64,000 nt of DNA from JABFXX01 sp964419605 (lineage in GTDB: Bacteria; Myxococcota_A; Polyangia; Haliangiales; Haliangiaceae): positions 23,454 through 87,453 of the forward strand of contig CAYQQM010000007.1 of the NCBI GenBank assembly GCA_964419605.1, read 5' to 3'. The translations under genes and the position numbers were made by a program. Numbering within the stretch: position 1 is the first letter of the stretch; every line of letters starts with the position of its first letter. A model generated the notes under the pieces. That model saw only the letters and a program-made list of their open reading frames with translations. It was not told the origin of the DNA and did no database searches. Below, one piece after another: positions 43,601-53,100 of this stretch.

Positions 43601-44164
43601 GAGTTCGAGAAATTTCTCGATATCAAGTTCCCGGCCAATCTCAATTTTGGCGATGGGTCTCCGGGGCAAAAGGCCCTCAAAGACAAGGCGCAAAAGCGGT
43701 TCAGCGAGTGGCTAGAGGGCAAGACGAAGTCCTCGGTTACAGTTGCGGCTAAATACGCAAAGGTGCTGGAGATTAAAGATGCAGCGAACTCAATCGCTGC
43801 CGCCGCCCGACTGGGTCAGATCTCGCAAGATTTCTCCGATCAGTTGTTTACGGCCGAGATTCCCAAAGATGTTCGAGCGCCGCAGATCATCGACGGCTAC
43901 GATGTGGCGCAGGACAAGGTGGATGCGTATTGCGATGCGCTGAACTCCGCGGCTGAACCGCTGGCGGCGCGTTCGCTGGAGGCGTTTAGTACGTGCCTAA
44001 GCAAGTCCACCGAGTTGGGCTGGTTCAGCGACTGGTCAAAGCTTTGCGAACGCGAGCTCGGACAGATCAAGCCCGAAGAGTTTCCCACCGCTTCCGAGGT
44101 TCGCGGCGCCTCGAACGCTGTCGCGCCGGTCATCGCGGTCGAACCCCCCACGAAGGTGGACTAA
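40697..44164 (+). CDS. Large periplasmic TPR protein (GltD/NfsD-like)
   Basis: 1155 residues from ATG 40697 (AGAGGA ribosome-binding site); an earlier in-frame start would lack a signal peptide. Signal MSYSKRLLVATLLLSGSAWA. TPR units run through most of the chain (MALFYYGYTLQGGNYLKEAR, AEYYFQAGELDDAEVRYRMV, LADLYLEQGKSDKAIYTYRD, NAGVCFEEGKSIGAAIGMYN, SLTSIYEKRGDKEATIKHLR). A Lys/Gly-rich stretch lies near 900-960. Size, signal and place directly before a TPR lipoprotein match GltD (AgnA)/NfsD of Myxococcus. Its partners would be the lipoprotein and FHA protein downstream. Confidence 0.85.
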   Translation: MSYSKRLLVATLLLSGSAWAETKFKRQQDVKIDVKLSDKVKPIQPKAQGKAGFKPELTADTALSIETQVSGIRAEQEQGLAELIRQTPDTEVEEKAQYYFQLGELYAKQQRLYRLKAAEAAIAVDKAKTPQQKQQAQAAAAKATEATKQYLLKAVKTYKALTDNEAFRNYPKMDMALFYYGYTLQGGNYLKEARSVFDTLLKNYPNSKYVPEAHLAFAEYYFQAGELDDAEVRYRMVLKFPKATPYWYASYMMGWIHLNRKRYKEALDTFFQVANATKNDKKQVVLNRAAKKDFVRAYSEIGTADQAFNAFKRVDASYAFDMLQLLADLYLEQGKSDKAIYTYRDLMKRAPTNKNVCLWQYNVAHASLSVVGASNADKVAEIENLVKLYGALKPKKVLPPAEAQECHDNAAAMSGELARAYHSESAKTRNPETLAYAEKLYKVYLEVFPDAPDYAQTEYFYAELIWSRAEMEKNPRIQTELWENAAVAFTDVVKTGKVGPKLTKESAYAAVLGWKNALNVDPRVKQQVADEDPRTVDQVVAKQDIPPREMKMLAAFDIYINYIKDPKDDELVGMKFMKANIYRRYGHYEQATPIFQDILDHHRQHETAEFSANLLLDTYNRQKRYDELVALADKLDGDKPFLEGKEDLKARLMQIKGKSLRDKAEAMRTKAKDSKDYAQYIACGLAYQDIYNRNPEDPNNDEVLYNAGVCFEEGKSIGAAIGMYNTLQKYYPKSKVTARAVARLGKAYGDIAYYDRASDKLEEYATKYAGEKDAHDALNDAVLYRKGLGDDEKAIKNTKDFIRLFGRTNMQSAADASFSLTSIYEKRGDKEATIKHLREYLREYGERGGADKVVIANSKIGQILLEQSCPVKQVDGSCVKISRERATASRQAKRQRGKREGYVAPMQCGAESKIKLTVVPRDTRKLRDAMAAFGAAEREFGRKGGKTGGDEGGARYYYAVAKFAEADVEFEKFLDIKFPANLNFGDGSPGQKALKDKAQKRFSEWLEGKTKSSVTVAAKYAKVLEIKDAANSIAAAARLGQISQDFSDQLFTAEIPKDVRAPQIIDGYDVAQDKVDAYCDALNSAAEPLAARSLEAFSTCLSKSTELGWFSDWSKLCERELGQIKPEEFPTASEVRGASNAVAPVIAVEPPTKVD

Positions 44165-44165
44165 C

Positions 44166-45569
44166 ATGCGAAATACGTCGTTCACGATCTTCCTTGCTAT
44201 CGCAGCGTGCGGTGGCGGGCAAAAGCCATCAGTGAAGAGTACTGGAGTTCCCGAGCCGGCCCAGGTGGCGAAGTCTGCCGACGGTGCCGGAAAAGTTCCG
44301 TCAGCGCAGATCTCTTCGGAGGCGCGCAACGACTATCAGGCTGCAGTGCAGTACTTCGCCCAAAACGACAAGGCCGCGTGGAGCGAGTCTACTTGTCGGT
44401 CGGCTGCCGACAAGTTCGTCGCCGTGGTGCGCGAGCATCCGGACTTGGTCGCTGCACAGTTTATGGCTGGCCTATCGTTTCACCGATGCGGGCTGCTCGA
44501 GGACGCTGAGAAGGCGTATCAGGCGGCTACCCGGATGAAGGGCGACCCGAACAAGCAGGCGATGGCGCTGTCGAACCTAGGGCAAATCTACTATGGCGCC
44601 GGAAAGGTCGATGGTGCCAAGCAGTACTGGGAAAGCGCCGTTAAGGCAAACGGTAAACTCGTCGCGGCGCGAATCAATCTCGCTTCGCTCGCGATCGAGC
44701 AGATGCGCAAAATCAATAATGCAAAAGATGCTCGGTGGAAGACGCTGGAAGACGATGCGAAGCAGAATTTGTCGAACGCGCTTGGCGTGGACGCCGACAG
44801 CGTTGAGGCCTATACCGCGTACGCATTGCTGTACATGGAAGGTTCTGAGCTAAACAAGAATCGTCTGTTACTCGCCAAGTTGCTGCTCGATGAAGGCAAA
44901 CAACGCAATGCCAAGTATCCGCCACTGCTGAACGCCTCTGGACTGTATTTCATGCTCCGCGGCTCGTTGAACGAAGCGCTGGCTTCGTTCACCCAGGCCG
45001 TCGAAGGCGACCCCAAGTTCGTCGAGGCGCGGGTGAATGCTGGACTCCTGATGCTGGGATTCCGCAAGTACGACACAGCCAAAGAGCTCTTCACCAAGGC
45101 AGTCGAACTTCAGCCCAAGAACTACGACGCCGTCATCGGACTTGGCATCGCGCTGCGCGGACTCAAGGATCTCGATGGCGCTGAGGCTCAGTACAAGAAG
45201 GCCAAAGACCTCGACCCGCGTCGCAGCGACAGTTTTTACAACCTTGGCGTTCTATACAAAGACTTTCGCGCCAATCAGCAGAACGACTCAGATCCGATCC
45301 GCGCCTTACGCGGATCGCAGAACCAGTATCGCCAGGCCAAGGAGTTTTTTGCCCAGGCGATCGATAAGGAAGGCAGCGCGGCCGACAAAGCCGAGGCGCG
45401 GCACAACATCGGAGACTGCGATAAAATCATCAAGCAACTCGATAAGGCCATCAGCTCGCTAGCATCGCAGCCGGCTCCGGCTGCCGTACCCGCCCCTGCT
45501 GCAGCCGCACCTGCGCCGGCACCCGCGGCCCCTGGAGCCCCTTCTCCGAGCCCTGTCCCAGGTCAGTGA
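44166..45569 (+). CDS. TPR lipoprotein (GltE/AglT-like)
   Basis: 467 residues. Signal with lipobox IAAC-G (Cys15), so lipid-anchored, probably in the outer membrane. Classic TPR repeats: FMAGLSFHRCGLLEDAEKAY, NLGQIYYGAGKVDGAKQYWE, GLYFMLRGSLNEALASFTQA, GLLMLGFRKYDTAKELFTKA and GIALRGLKDLDGAEAQYKKA. It ends in about 35 Pro/Ala residues. Starts one base after the preceding stop, so tightly coupled. Myxococcus AglT/GltE is a TPR lipoprotein of similar size in the same relative position. Confidence 0.85.
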   Translation: MRNTSFTIFLAIAACGGGQKPSVKSTGVPEPAQVAKSADGAGKVPSAQISSEARNDYQAAVQYFAQNDKAAWSESTCRSAADKFVAVVREHPDLVAAQFMAGLSFHRCGLLEDAEKAYQAATRMKGDPNKQAMALSNLGQIYYGAGKVDGAKQYWESAVKANGKLVAARINLASLAIEQMRKINNAKDARWKTLEDDAKQNLSNALGVDADSVEAYTAYALLYMEGSELNKNRLLLAKLLLDEGKQRNAKYPPLLNASGLYFMLRGSLNEALASFTQAVEGDPKFVEARVNAGLLMLGFRKYDTAKELFTKAVELQPKNYDAVIGLGIALRGLKDLDGAEAQYKKAKDLDPRRSDSFYNLGVLYKDFRANQQNDSDPIRALRGSQNQYRQAKEFFAQAIDKEGSAADKAEARHNIGDCDKIIKQLDKAISSLASQPAPAAVPAPAAAAPAPAPAAPGAPSPSPVPGQ

Positions 45570-45722
45570 TACTAAGTTGCTGATATTACGGTAGTTATTT
45601 TGGACGTGGCTAGTCCTGGCTTTTTTGCAACAATTTCGGAACCTCGTTTGAGGCACTGGTGTCGATGGTTCGTGCGTACGGATCGTTTGCGCCTAGCCTT
45701 TCAAGGTAGAAAAGGAGCAACC

Positions 45723-45980
45723 ATGCGGAACGCGCTATTCTCTATCCTTTTACTCGCATTGACGGCCGGTACGGCGTTGGCGGACGACGCCAAATCGGCG
45801 GCGAACGACAAAGCTGGCAAGGTCAAAGTGTACGACTTTTCCGGCGATACGATCGACGGCGATCGCATCAGGCCCGAAGGTTCGAGTGTCGATGCTCGCG
45901 AATTCGCGAAGCATTCGTCGCTGATCCGAATTCGCAAGGACTTCATACCGGAGATCATCAAGTCGGCCGAAGACCTGTAG
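45723..45980 (+). CDS. Small periplasmic protein (GltF-like position)
   Basis: 85 residues from ATG 45723 with AAAAGGAG ribosome-binding site. Signal MRNALFSILLLALTAGTALA, then a short conserved-looking domain: KVYDFSGDTIDGDRIRPEGS and SSLIRIRKDFIPEIIKSAED. Short secreted proteins with I(D/E)GDxxRP and IRxDFxPEIxxSAxDL patterns accompany FHA/AgmX-type genes in myxobacteria. The 153-bp gap before it may hold an extra promoter. Confidence 0.75.
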   Translation: MRNALFSILLLALTAGTALADDAKSAANDKAGKVKVYDFSGDTIDGDRIRPEGSSVDAREFAKHSSLIRIRKDFIPEIIKSAEDL

Positions 45981-46061
45981 ACCGATCGCTGGCGGCGCTC
46001 CACGCCACTAGCGAAGTGTACGGTCCCGGCCCAACGTTCCTAGCTCAACGGAAAAAACATC

Positions 46062-48356
46062 ATGGCCGGCGAAAAAGTACCCCTTACATTCCGAGTATTT
46101 AAAGGTTCGCAATTCATTCGCGAGGAACAGCTGAGCTTGTCAGTGATCAAGCTTGGCAAGGTGCCTTCGGCGCACCTCAAGCTGGATGATGAATCGGTTT
46201 CGCGCATGCACGCGATTATCGAGGTGAATGGACCGGCAGACGTAAGCATCATCGATCTGGGGTCGGCGAAGGGCACCTTCGTCAATGGCCAGAAGGTGAA
46301 CAAAGCAAAGCTTCAGACGGGCGATACGATTGTTGTTGGGGAGACGCGCATCGAGCTCGCAATCGGCGGGGTCGCTCTACACGACGATGAAGCGACGAAG
46401 GTTCAGGCACCGTTTCAGCAGGATCTCATCGCGTCGATTCCACCCACGCCGTCGCCGACCATCCCCCCGTCACTCGATTCGCTTACGACTCGGCCCATGG
46501 GCGGCAGCATGCCGCCTTCGATTCCTGCGTCGATTCCGCCGCCCCTGTCAGCAACCGGACCAGGGACGATTCCACCTGCGTTGCCCCCGCGGCCCTCGAG
46601 TTCCACGCAGCCGCCGCTGCGTCCGCCACCCGGGCTTGCCATGGGGAACCTGTCGCCGTACGGAACCGCAACGGCATCTACGGCGGGATTTCAGCAGGCG
46701 ATGGCGGGGGAGGCCGATGACCCAGGCGGAGCGCAGGCCATCGAGGTTGCGGCTATGTTGGGCGACTCCGTTGTCGGTGTGAAGCACTGCATCGATCCCA
46801 GGGGTGGCAAAGTTTCGAGCACGACCTGGACGCTGTTTGGCGTGGGAATCGTCTCGATGATCGCGGTGTTGTTTGCGTTCTACACCTCGGTAGCCAACGC
46901 GGCAGCGAACCAGCGAAAGTACGAACAGGAGACCAAAGCGGGGAAGCCCGGTTACGCCGTGCGCCCGAACATGTTGTCTGCAGGTTTCGACTGGATTGCA
47001 TTTGGAGGTTTTGCCGCCGCACTGATTACGCTGACCTCGGCGGTGGCGCGTATGCGCAAGGAGAAGGAGAGCCCGTGGGTGCGCATCGGCGATGCGCCCG
47101 ATGTGGAGTTCGCGACGGAGGGCGCGCCACTGTCGTCATTTCCACTCGTGCAGCCGCACGGCGACGACTTTGCGTTTAATTTTGACCGGGGCATGGAGGG
47201 AGAGATGGTCGTTGGAGGCCAATCGACCCCGCTCGGCGAGCTGCTTGCGCAAGGTCGAACTTCGATTTCTCCGATCCCCGCGAACGCAAGGATTCGCGTG
47301 CGCGCCGGGAACGCGACCTTTCTTGTTTCGAGCGTGCGGCGGCCTCGGCGCTACGCCGCTCCCGCATTTGCGGTCGAGAAGCCCTTTTTGTATTCGCTCG
47401 CCGGAACCGGCGGTGCGGCTGCGATCATGATGCTGGTTCTGTTCCAGGTGGCGGTCGAGGATTCGAGCGCAAATATCGATCTCGCTTCGCGCGAAGATAC
47501 GGCGACTCGCACCAACAGTTCGTCGCAAGATGATCCGCCGCCGCCGCCACCCGATGACGACGCGAACGGCGACGACGAGTCGGGAGGAACGGGCACGGCC
47601 ATGGCCCTCGACGAAGGCAAGATGGGGAAGAAGGACTCCGATCGCGCCGAGGGTCAGTACAAGATGCAGAAGAACCAGGAAGATCCGCAGCTCGCGCGCC
47701 AACAGGCGATCGAGCAAGCGCGTACAGCGGGTATTCTCGGCGACGCAGCGCTGGTGCAGGGCGGGGCATTTGCGTCGCTGACCGGAACCGGTGACATCAG
47801 CAGCGGCTTCGACGACACCAACATTTACGGCGGTCTGCTAGGCAACGAGGCGGGTGAGATGAATGGCGGTTTCGGCTTCGGCCGCTCGGGCTTTGGTCCC
47901 GGGGGTGGAGGTACCGGTTGGGGCACCATTGGAACCGGACGATACGGAACGATCGGCCACGGCTCTGGAACCGGTTCAGGCTACGGTGTGGGCAGTGGGC
48001 GCGGCCCGCTTCGCGGTCGCACCGCGGCGGTTCCCACGGTAACGATCAGTCAACCCAACGTTCAAGGCGATTTGGATAAGGCGATCATTCGCCGCTACAT
48101 CAAGCGAAACATCCAAAAGATCTCGTACTGCTACGAGAAGCAGCTGCTCGCCAAGCCGAGCCTCGCAGGCACCGTACAAGCCCAGTTCTTCATTTCGCCG
48201 AATGGCAACGTAACCTCGTCGCAAGGCAGCGGTCTCGATGCGGACGTGGCGAACTGTGTGGCCGATGTCATTCGCGGCATCGAGTTTCCAAAGCCCAAAG
48301 GCGGTGGCGGCGTCCAAGTGAACTATCCGTTCATATTCCGCCCCACCGGCCAATAG
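46062..48356 (+). CDS. FHA-domain, three-TM protein with AgmX/PglI C-terminal domain (GltG-like)
   Basis: 764 residues. Cytoplasmic FHA domain (about 10-95) with phosphothreonine-binding residues in SVSRMH (S47, R48, H50) and NGQKV (N75, G76). A Pro-rich linker (120-210) is followed by membrane segments at about 254-278, 309-332 and 442-465, so the C-terminus is periplasmic. That part holds an acidic/Pro tract, a Gly-rich region and the AgmX/PglI-type TonB-like domain (IRRYIKRNIQKISYCYEKQL, VADVIRGIEFPKP) with its two cysteines. It would link a phospho-signal inside the cell to the periplasmic TPR proteins. Copy B of the hairpin repeat follows its stop. Confidence 0.88.
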   Translation: MAGEKVPLTFRVFKGSQFIREEQLSLSVIKLGKVPSAHLKLDDESVSRMHAIIEVNGPADVSIIDLGSAKGTFVNGQKVNKAKLQTGDTIVVGETRIELAIGGVALHDDEATKVQAPFQQDLIASIPPTPSPTIPPSLDSLTTRPMGGSMPPSIPASIPPPLSATGPGTIPPALPPRPSSSTQPPLRPPPGLAMGNLSPYGTATASTAGFQQAMAGEADDPGGAQAIEVAAMLGDSVVGVKHCIDPRGGKVSSTTWTLFGVGIVSMIAVLFAFYTSVANAAANQRKYEQETKAGKPGYAVRPNMLSAGFDWIAFGGFAAALITLTSAVARMRKEKESPWVRIGDAPDVEFATEGAPLSSFPLVQPHGDDFAFNFDRGMEGEMVVGGQSTPLGELLAQGRTSISPIPANARIRVRAGNATFLVSSVRRPRRYAAPAFAVEKPFLYSLAGTGGAAAIMMLVLFQVAVEDSSANIDLASREDTATRTNSSSQDDPPPPPPDDDANGDDESGGTGTAMALDEGKMGKKDSDRAEGQYKMQKNQEDPQLARQQAIEQARTAGILGDAALVQGGAFASLTGTGDISSGFDDTNIYGGLLGNEAGEMNGGFGFGRSGFGPGGGGTGWGTIGTGRYGTIGHGSGTGSGYGVGSGRGPLRGRTAAVPTVTISQPNVQGDLDKAIIRRYIKRNIQKISYCYEKQLLAKPSLAGTVQAQFFISPNGNVTSSQGSGLDADVANCVADVIRGIEFPKPKGGGGVQVNYPFIFRPTGQ

Positions 48357-48362
48357 AGGGCC

Positions 48363-48479
48363 GCAGGCTGTGATTTGAGGTGAGGCTTCGTTGGCTGCCT
48401 CGCTGCGGTGCTCACGTACAGGAAGTACGCTCCGCTCCTCGCTCGTTGCCGCCTCGCCTCACCTCAAATCACAGCCTGC
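48363..48479 (+). repeat. Long-hairpin dispersed repeat, copy B
   Basis: Bases 48363-48386 are the exact reverse complement of 48456-48479 (24-bp stem), with a 69-bp interior containing GTACAGGAAGTAC. It starts 6 nt after the FHA gene stop. Copy A (21841-21953) has the same interior and relative orientation, with paired differences in the stem (TTTGAGGTGAGG/CCTCACCTCAAA here, TTTGCGGTGAGG/CCTCACCGCAAA there). Decayed half-copies appear to continue to about 48550. The remaining bases to 48739 show nothing else. Confidence 0.75.
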
Positions 48480-48739
48480 TCTGGAGGGGTCACAAGCACC
48501 AATCTCGGATTTCGGTCCGCCGCCTTGCCGCCTCGCCTGACCGCAAGTGAGTCGATTCGATCGTCCGCGTGCCGGCGTCCGCACCGAGGCGCGGGTCCCT
48601 ACGACGAACGAGTCCTCGCGGGCAAATCGCGGCGCGGTTGGTTCGCTTGGTTTTCGCCGCTTGCCGGGCCGCCACGATTGGGTCGGCTTGGATGAACACT
48701 CCTCTTGAGGCGGAGGGCGAACCGGTTTACGTTTCGGTA

Positions 48740-49750
48740 ATGAAGCTCGCTGCGCTTGCGCTTTTGGTTCTCGCTGGTTGTCCCAATCAGTCGCTCAATG
48801 AGTCAAAGGCGGCGTTGAACGCGGGCAACAAGGCCAGCGGCGCAAAGCAATTTCAAACTGCCATCACGGAGTACCAGCGGGCGGTGGAGAAGTACCACGA
48901 CAACCATCTCGCGTGGTACGGCATGGGCGGCGCTGAAGCTGGCAAGGGAGACTGGGCGAAAGCCGCTGATGCATTTGCGGTTGCTGTGCAGCTCGAGGAA
49001 AAGCAGCCCATGTACCAGATGTGGTACGGCGTCTCGCTCTACGAGAAGGCGATTGCTGCCACGCGGGAAGATCAGGCGAAAAAAGAGAACAAAAAGCCTG
49101 AGGAAGTCAAAGTCGATCTCTCAACCGTGAACTTTGAGAAGGCGATGCAGCACCTGCAGGAGGCCGTAAAGCTCAACGGCGACATGTGGCGGGCGCATTA
49201 CTACCTTGGCCGGATCTATCGCGAGCAGGAAAAGCCCAAGGAAGCGGCCTCGGAGTTCTCGGCAGCCATCAAGTCCAATCCCCGAGAGTCGGGGCCGTAC
49301 GTTGCGCTCGGCGAACTCTACCGCCGTTGGGACTACACGGAAGAGGCGATCAAGGTCGCATCGCAAGGAACCTCCAATGTGCCCGGCAGTCAAGATGCGT
49401 CGGACATTTGGTACGTCCTTGGAATGGGCTACGACGACCAACGCATGAACGACAAGGCGATCGAGGCGTTTGACAAGGCGATCGAATCGCGCCGCGATAA
49501 CTACAAAGCGAAGTTTCAGCGCGGTCAAGCGTACTTTCGCAAGGGCGACTTGATCCATGCAAAGCGCGATCTAGAAGAGTTTTCCAAGTCCAGTGGAGCG
49601 TCGCTGGAGTTCAACAAGCAGCAGGCGACGAAGATGCTCATGGATATTGCCGCCAAAGCCAACGCCGACAGCGCGCCTGCGCCAGCCCAGCCGAAGGTTT
49701 CACCGCAGGACCTCGTGAATCAGAACAAAGCCGGGAAGAAGAAGACCTAA
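48740..49750 (+). CDS. TPR lipoprotein
   Basis: 336 residues from ATG 48740. Lipobox VLAGC-P (about Cys14). Five to six TPRs: NKASGAKQFQTAITEYQRAV, WYGMGGAEAGKGDWAKAADA, FEKAMQHLQEAVKLNG, HYYLGRIYREQEKPKEAASE, VALGELYRRWDYTEEAIKVA and KFQRGQAYFRKGDLIHAKRD. A Lys-rich tail ends the chain. It resembles the GltE-like lipoprotein upstream and may be a paralog or stand-in for another cluster member. The open frame extends upstream but lacks a signal-like start. Confidence 0.82.
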   Translation: MKLAALALLVLAGCPNQSLNESKAALNAGNKASGAKQFQTAITEYQRAVEKYHDNHLAWYGMGGAEAGKGDWAKAADAFAVAVQLEEKQPMYQMWYGVSLYEKAIAATREDQAKKENKKPEEVKVDLSTVNFEKAMQHLQEAVKLNGDMWRAHYYLGRIYREQEKPKEAASEFSAAIKSNPRESGPYVALGELYRRWDYTEEAIKVASQGTSNVPGSQDASDIWYVLGMGYDDQRMNDKAIEAFDKAIESRRDNYKAKFQRGQAYFRKGDLIHAKRDLEEFSKSSGASLEFNKQQATKMLMDIAAKANADSAPAPAQPKVSPQDLVNQNKAGKKKT

Positions 49751-50110
49751 GTACAGCCCACCGCAAGTTCGTGACCACCCGGGCCACCGATCCATCCCGG
49801 CTGTCTTCGTTGCTTCTCGGTTACGTGTACTCAGTGTTCCTCGCAGGCCGGCTACGACTTTGTTGTTGCTATCAGCGTGACAGCAGAAGGTTGATTCTCT
49901 CCCCGCGCTCTCATTAGTGTCGCCTTGCTACTCCGTGCAGCAGTGGCGCTGCTGTGTTGCATGCGATGTAGGGTGAGGCACCGCACTATCGCACGCCAAA
50001 TTCACGAGGTTTTTCGCGCAAGGCGGGCTGCACTGGCCGGCGCGACCATGATAAAACTAATCTGGTGCCGGTTGTGGTTTGCTTTGTAAATGCGGGAGGA
50101 TAGACCGCAG
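49751..50110. other. 360-bp gap before the giant TPR gene
   Basis: No gene recognised. A stretch at about 49800-49850 vaguely resembles the interior of the hairpin repeat but without pairing arms. A strong GGGAGGA ribosome-binding site at 50094-50100 serves the giant gene. No clear promoter was found. Confidence 0.4.
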
Positions 50111-53100
50111 ATGGAAACGCGTACACTGCTCCGTGAACGCCTGCGACGATCGCGGGATTGGACGCAAACGATCGATGAGCTTGAGAAAGAGCTGGAGGCC
50201 TCGGGGACGAAGCCCGAACAATCCGAGCGACTTTTTGAGCTCGGGGCGCTTGTCGAGGACGTTATTCCCGAGCGCGAACGAGCGCTCGGCCTCTACCAGA
50301 GAGCGTGGAAGCTGCATCCGGACAATCTCAAGGCGTTGTCTCGCGCGCGCGAGGTGTACGGTGAGATCGGCCGGTTCGAGATGGTTGCGAAGCTCGGTGA
50401 AATGGAGCTCCGCAGTCCGCATGCCGCCGTTGAGCTCGCCCAAATCGTGGGCGAGGCGATGCTCGACAACGGTCAAAAGGATAAGGCGCTACCGATTCTA
50501 CAGCGGGCGCTTGGTGCGCGGCCTGATTCGACGCGAGTTCTGGATGCTCTAGCTGCCGTAACGTACGACACGCAGTACTGGTCGGACGAAGTTGATCGAT
50601 TGGCCGACGAAGCCGATCGCTTCGAGGATGCCCAGAGCATTCGCATGTTGCTGCGCGCGGCGCGCATTGTCCGGATCGAAGCCGCGGATGACCCGCGACT
50701 CGAGGAGTTGCTAAAGCGCATCTTTGTAAAAGACATTGACGAGCCGTCCGCCAACTTTATTTACGAGACGCTGCTGGCCACGTCGAATCGCTGGGACGAA
50801 TTGGAAAAGCATCAGTTGCGGCGTGCGGAGCGAGCCGCGGATCGCGGCCAACGGATCGAGGCGCTACGTACGTTTGCGCTGGAGTGGGTGCAGCGATTCA
50901 AGGACCGAGACCGCGGCGCGAAGTTTTTTGAGACCGCGCTCAAGGCGTCGGCCCAAAACGGTGCTGCTCCGATGCGGTCAATCGTTGCCGCTATCACATT
51001 GCTGCGCCAGGTGCAGGGTGAAAAGGGCGAGTGGACCTCGCTGTTGGAGCTTATCGATTCGATTATTCCGCGCACTCCGGGCACGGAGGAGAAGCTGTTC
51101 ATTGCGCTTCAAGCAGGCGAAATTGCCGGCGACAAGCTAAACGACGTCGAGCGAGCGAAAACGTATTACGCATTAGCGGCGTCCATTGAACCGCAGAATC
51201 CGCGGGTTTTGGATTTTGTGGCCGCAACCGGATCGCTGGACGACGTCAAGATCGCAGCGGGCTCGATGCCACAGATGCCGGCTCAGACCGATTTGGCTGC
51301 AGCGTCGGACGGCGCAGCGGCTCCGACGCCAGAAGCTAAGCCCGCCGTGGCGGAAAAAGCGGCAGCGGAAAAAGCGGCAGCCGAGAAGGTGGCGGAGAAA
51401 GCTGTCGCCGCAGAGAAAGCGGCGACGGGCAAGGCAGCCGAGAAGGCGGCAGCGGAAAAAGCTGCGGCGGAAAAAGCGGCAGCGGAAAAAGCGGCAGCGG
51501 AGAACGCGGCGCAAAAAGCTTTAGCCGCGGAGAGAGCTGTCGCCGCAGAGAAAGCGGCGACGGACCGGGCAGCGGAGAAGGCGGCGACAGAAAAAGCGGC
51601 CGCCGAAAATGCCGTCGCGGAAGCACCTGGGGCTAGCGACATAGAGAGCGCGATGGCGAAAGCCAAGGCGGGCGAAGGAGGGGCTGACAAAGGGGTGGGC
51701 GCCTGGAAGGAAGTTGTCGCCAAGTATCCGAGCGAAAAGCTGCCCCGACGCGAGCTGGCGCGTGTTTTGCGCACCGCTACGCTGTGGCCGCAGCTTGTCG
51801 ATGCGCTGAAGGACGAAGAGGCAAAGGCCACGGTGTCGGCTGAGGATAAGTCAGCCGTTTTTGTCGAACTCGCCGATGTCTACGGCAAACTCAATAACGA
51901 CAACCAGGTCGTCGCAGCCCTTACGCAAGCCATTCAACACGATGGCTCGCGACGCGAGGCTTTCGACAAGTTGACCTCGATCTACGAAGCGAAGAAGCGG
52001 TGGCCGGATCTCGTCAAGCTGTTGCAGGAAAAGGCCGAGCGAACGCTCGACGGTAGCGAGAAGGTTGCCACCTATCTTCAAGTCGCCAATTTGTATCTCG
52101 AGCGGTTTTCGAATCAGGCCGAAGCGATTAAGGCATTTGAAAAGGTACTCGAGCTGGACCCAAACAACCTTCAGGCCGTGGACCATCTGCTTGCGGTCTA
52201 CGAAAAGCGACGGGACTGGGAGAAGCTGATCAAACTTAAGGAAGCGGAAATCGATCGCGCTCCTGAGCACGAGCGAGCCGACAAGGTCATTGAAGTCGCG
52301 CGCATGGCCGCCGCGAAAGTAAAGAAGCCGGATGTCTGCACCTATTGGTGGGAGAAAGTGGTTATCTACCAACCCACGCACGACGAAGCGCTGACGGAGC
52401 TTTACAAGCTCTACGAGCGCAACAAGACGTGGGACAAGCTGGCGGAAATCTGCCATCGCCAAGCGGATGCGGCGACTGATCTCAAGGTCAAGGCCGATGC
52501 GTTGCAGCGGCTGGGCCTCCTATATACCGAAAAGGTCGAAAATCCCGCGGGTGCGATCGAGGCGTGGCAGAAGCTGCTCGCGATCGACGACGGCAATCGC
52601 CGCGCTCAAGATGCGCTTAAGAAGTTGTACGTCACCGAGGGGCGATGGGCGGATCTCGAAGAACATTATCGCTCGCGCGCAAAGATCGATGAATACATCC
52701 GCGTGCTCGAGCGGGAAGTTGAATCAGGGAGCGAAACCCACCGCCTGCAGCTCGCACTCAAGATCGCTGTGCTTTACCGCGACGAGCTGCAAAAGCCAGA
52801 TCGCGCGATGCGCGCATTTGAGAAGGTGCTGCAGCTCGACGACAACAATCTTGAAGCCGCAGAGGCGCTGATTCCGCTATACGAAGCCGGTCGCGATCCT
52901 AAAGCACTGGTTCGGGTGCTGGAAATCCAATTGCAAGCGACTGCTACGGACGACCAGTTGACCCGCCAAGAGCGGATGAAACGCCTGGCGCAATACAACG
53001 AAGACCGCCTCCGGGACAAACCGGCCGCGTTTGGTTGGTGGATCAAAGCTCTGTCCGAGGACCACGAGAGCTCGGAGATTCATCAAGAAGTAGAGCGACT

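Noticed and set aside
49800..49850. Possible third copy of the hairpin repeat after the TPR lipoprotein gene
   Set aside because: Only loose similarity to the interior, no complementary arms found.
51340..51630. Repetitive DNA considered as a CRISPR-like or tandem-repeat locus
   Set aside because: It lies inside the giant frame and encodes an Ala/Glu/Lys repeat; periodicity comes from the protein.
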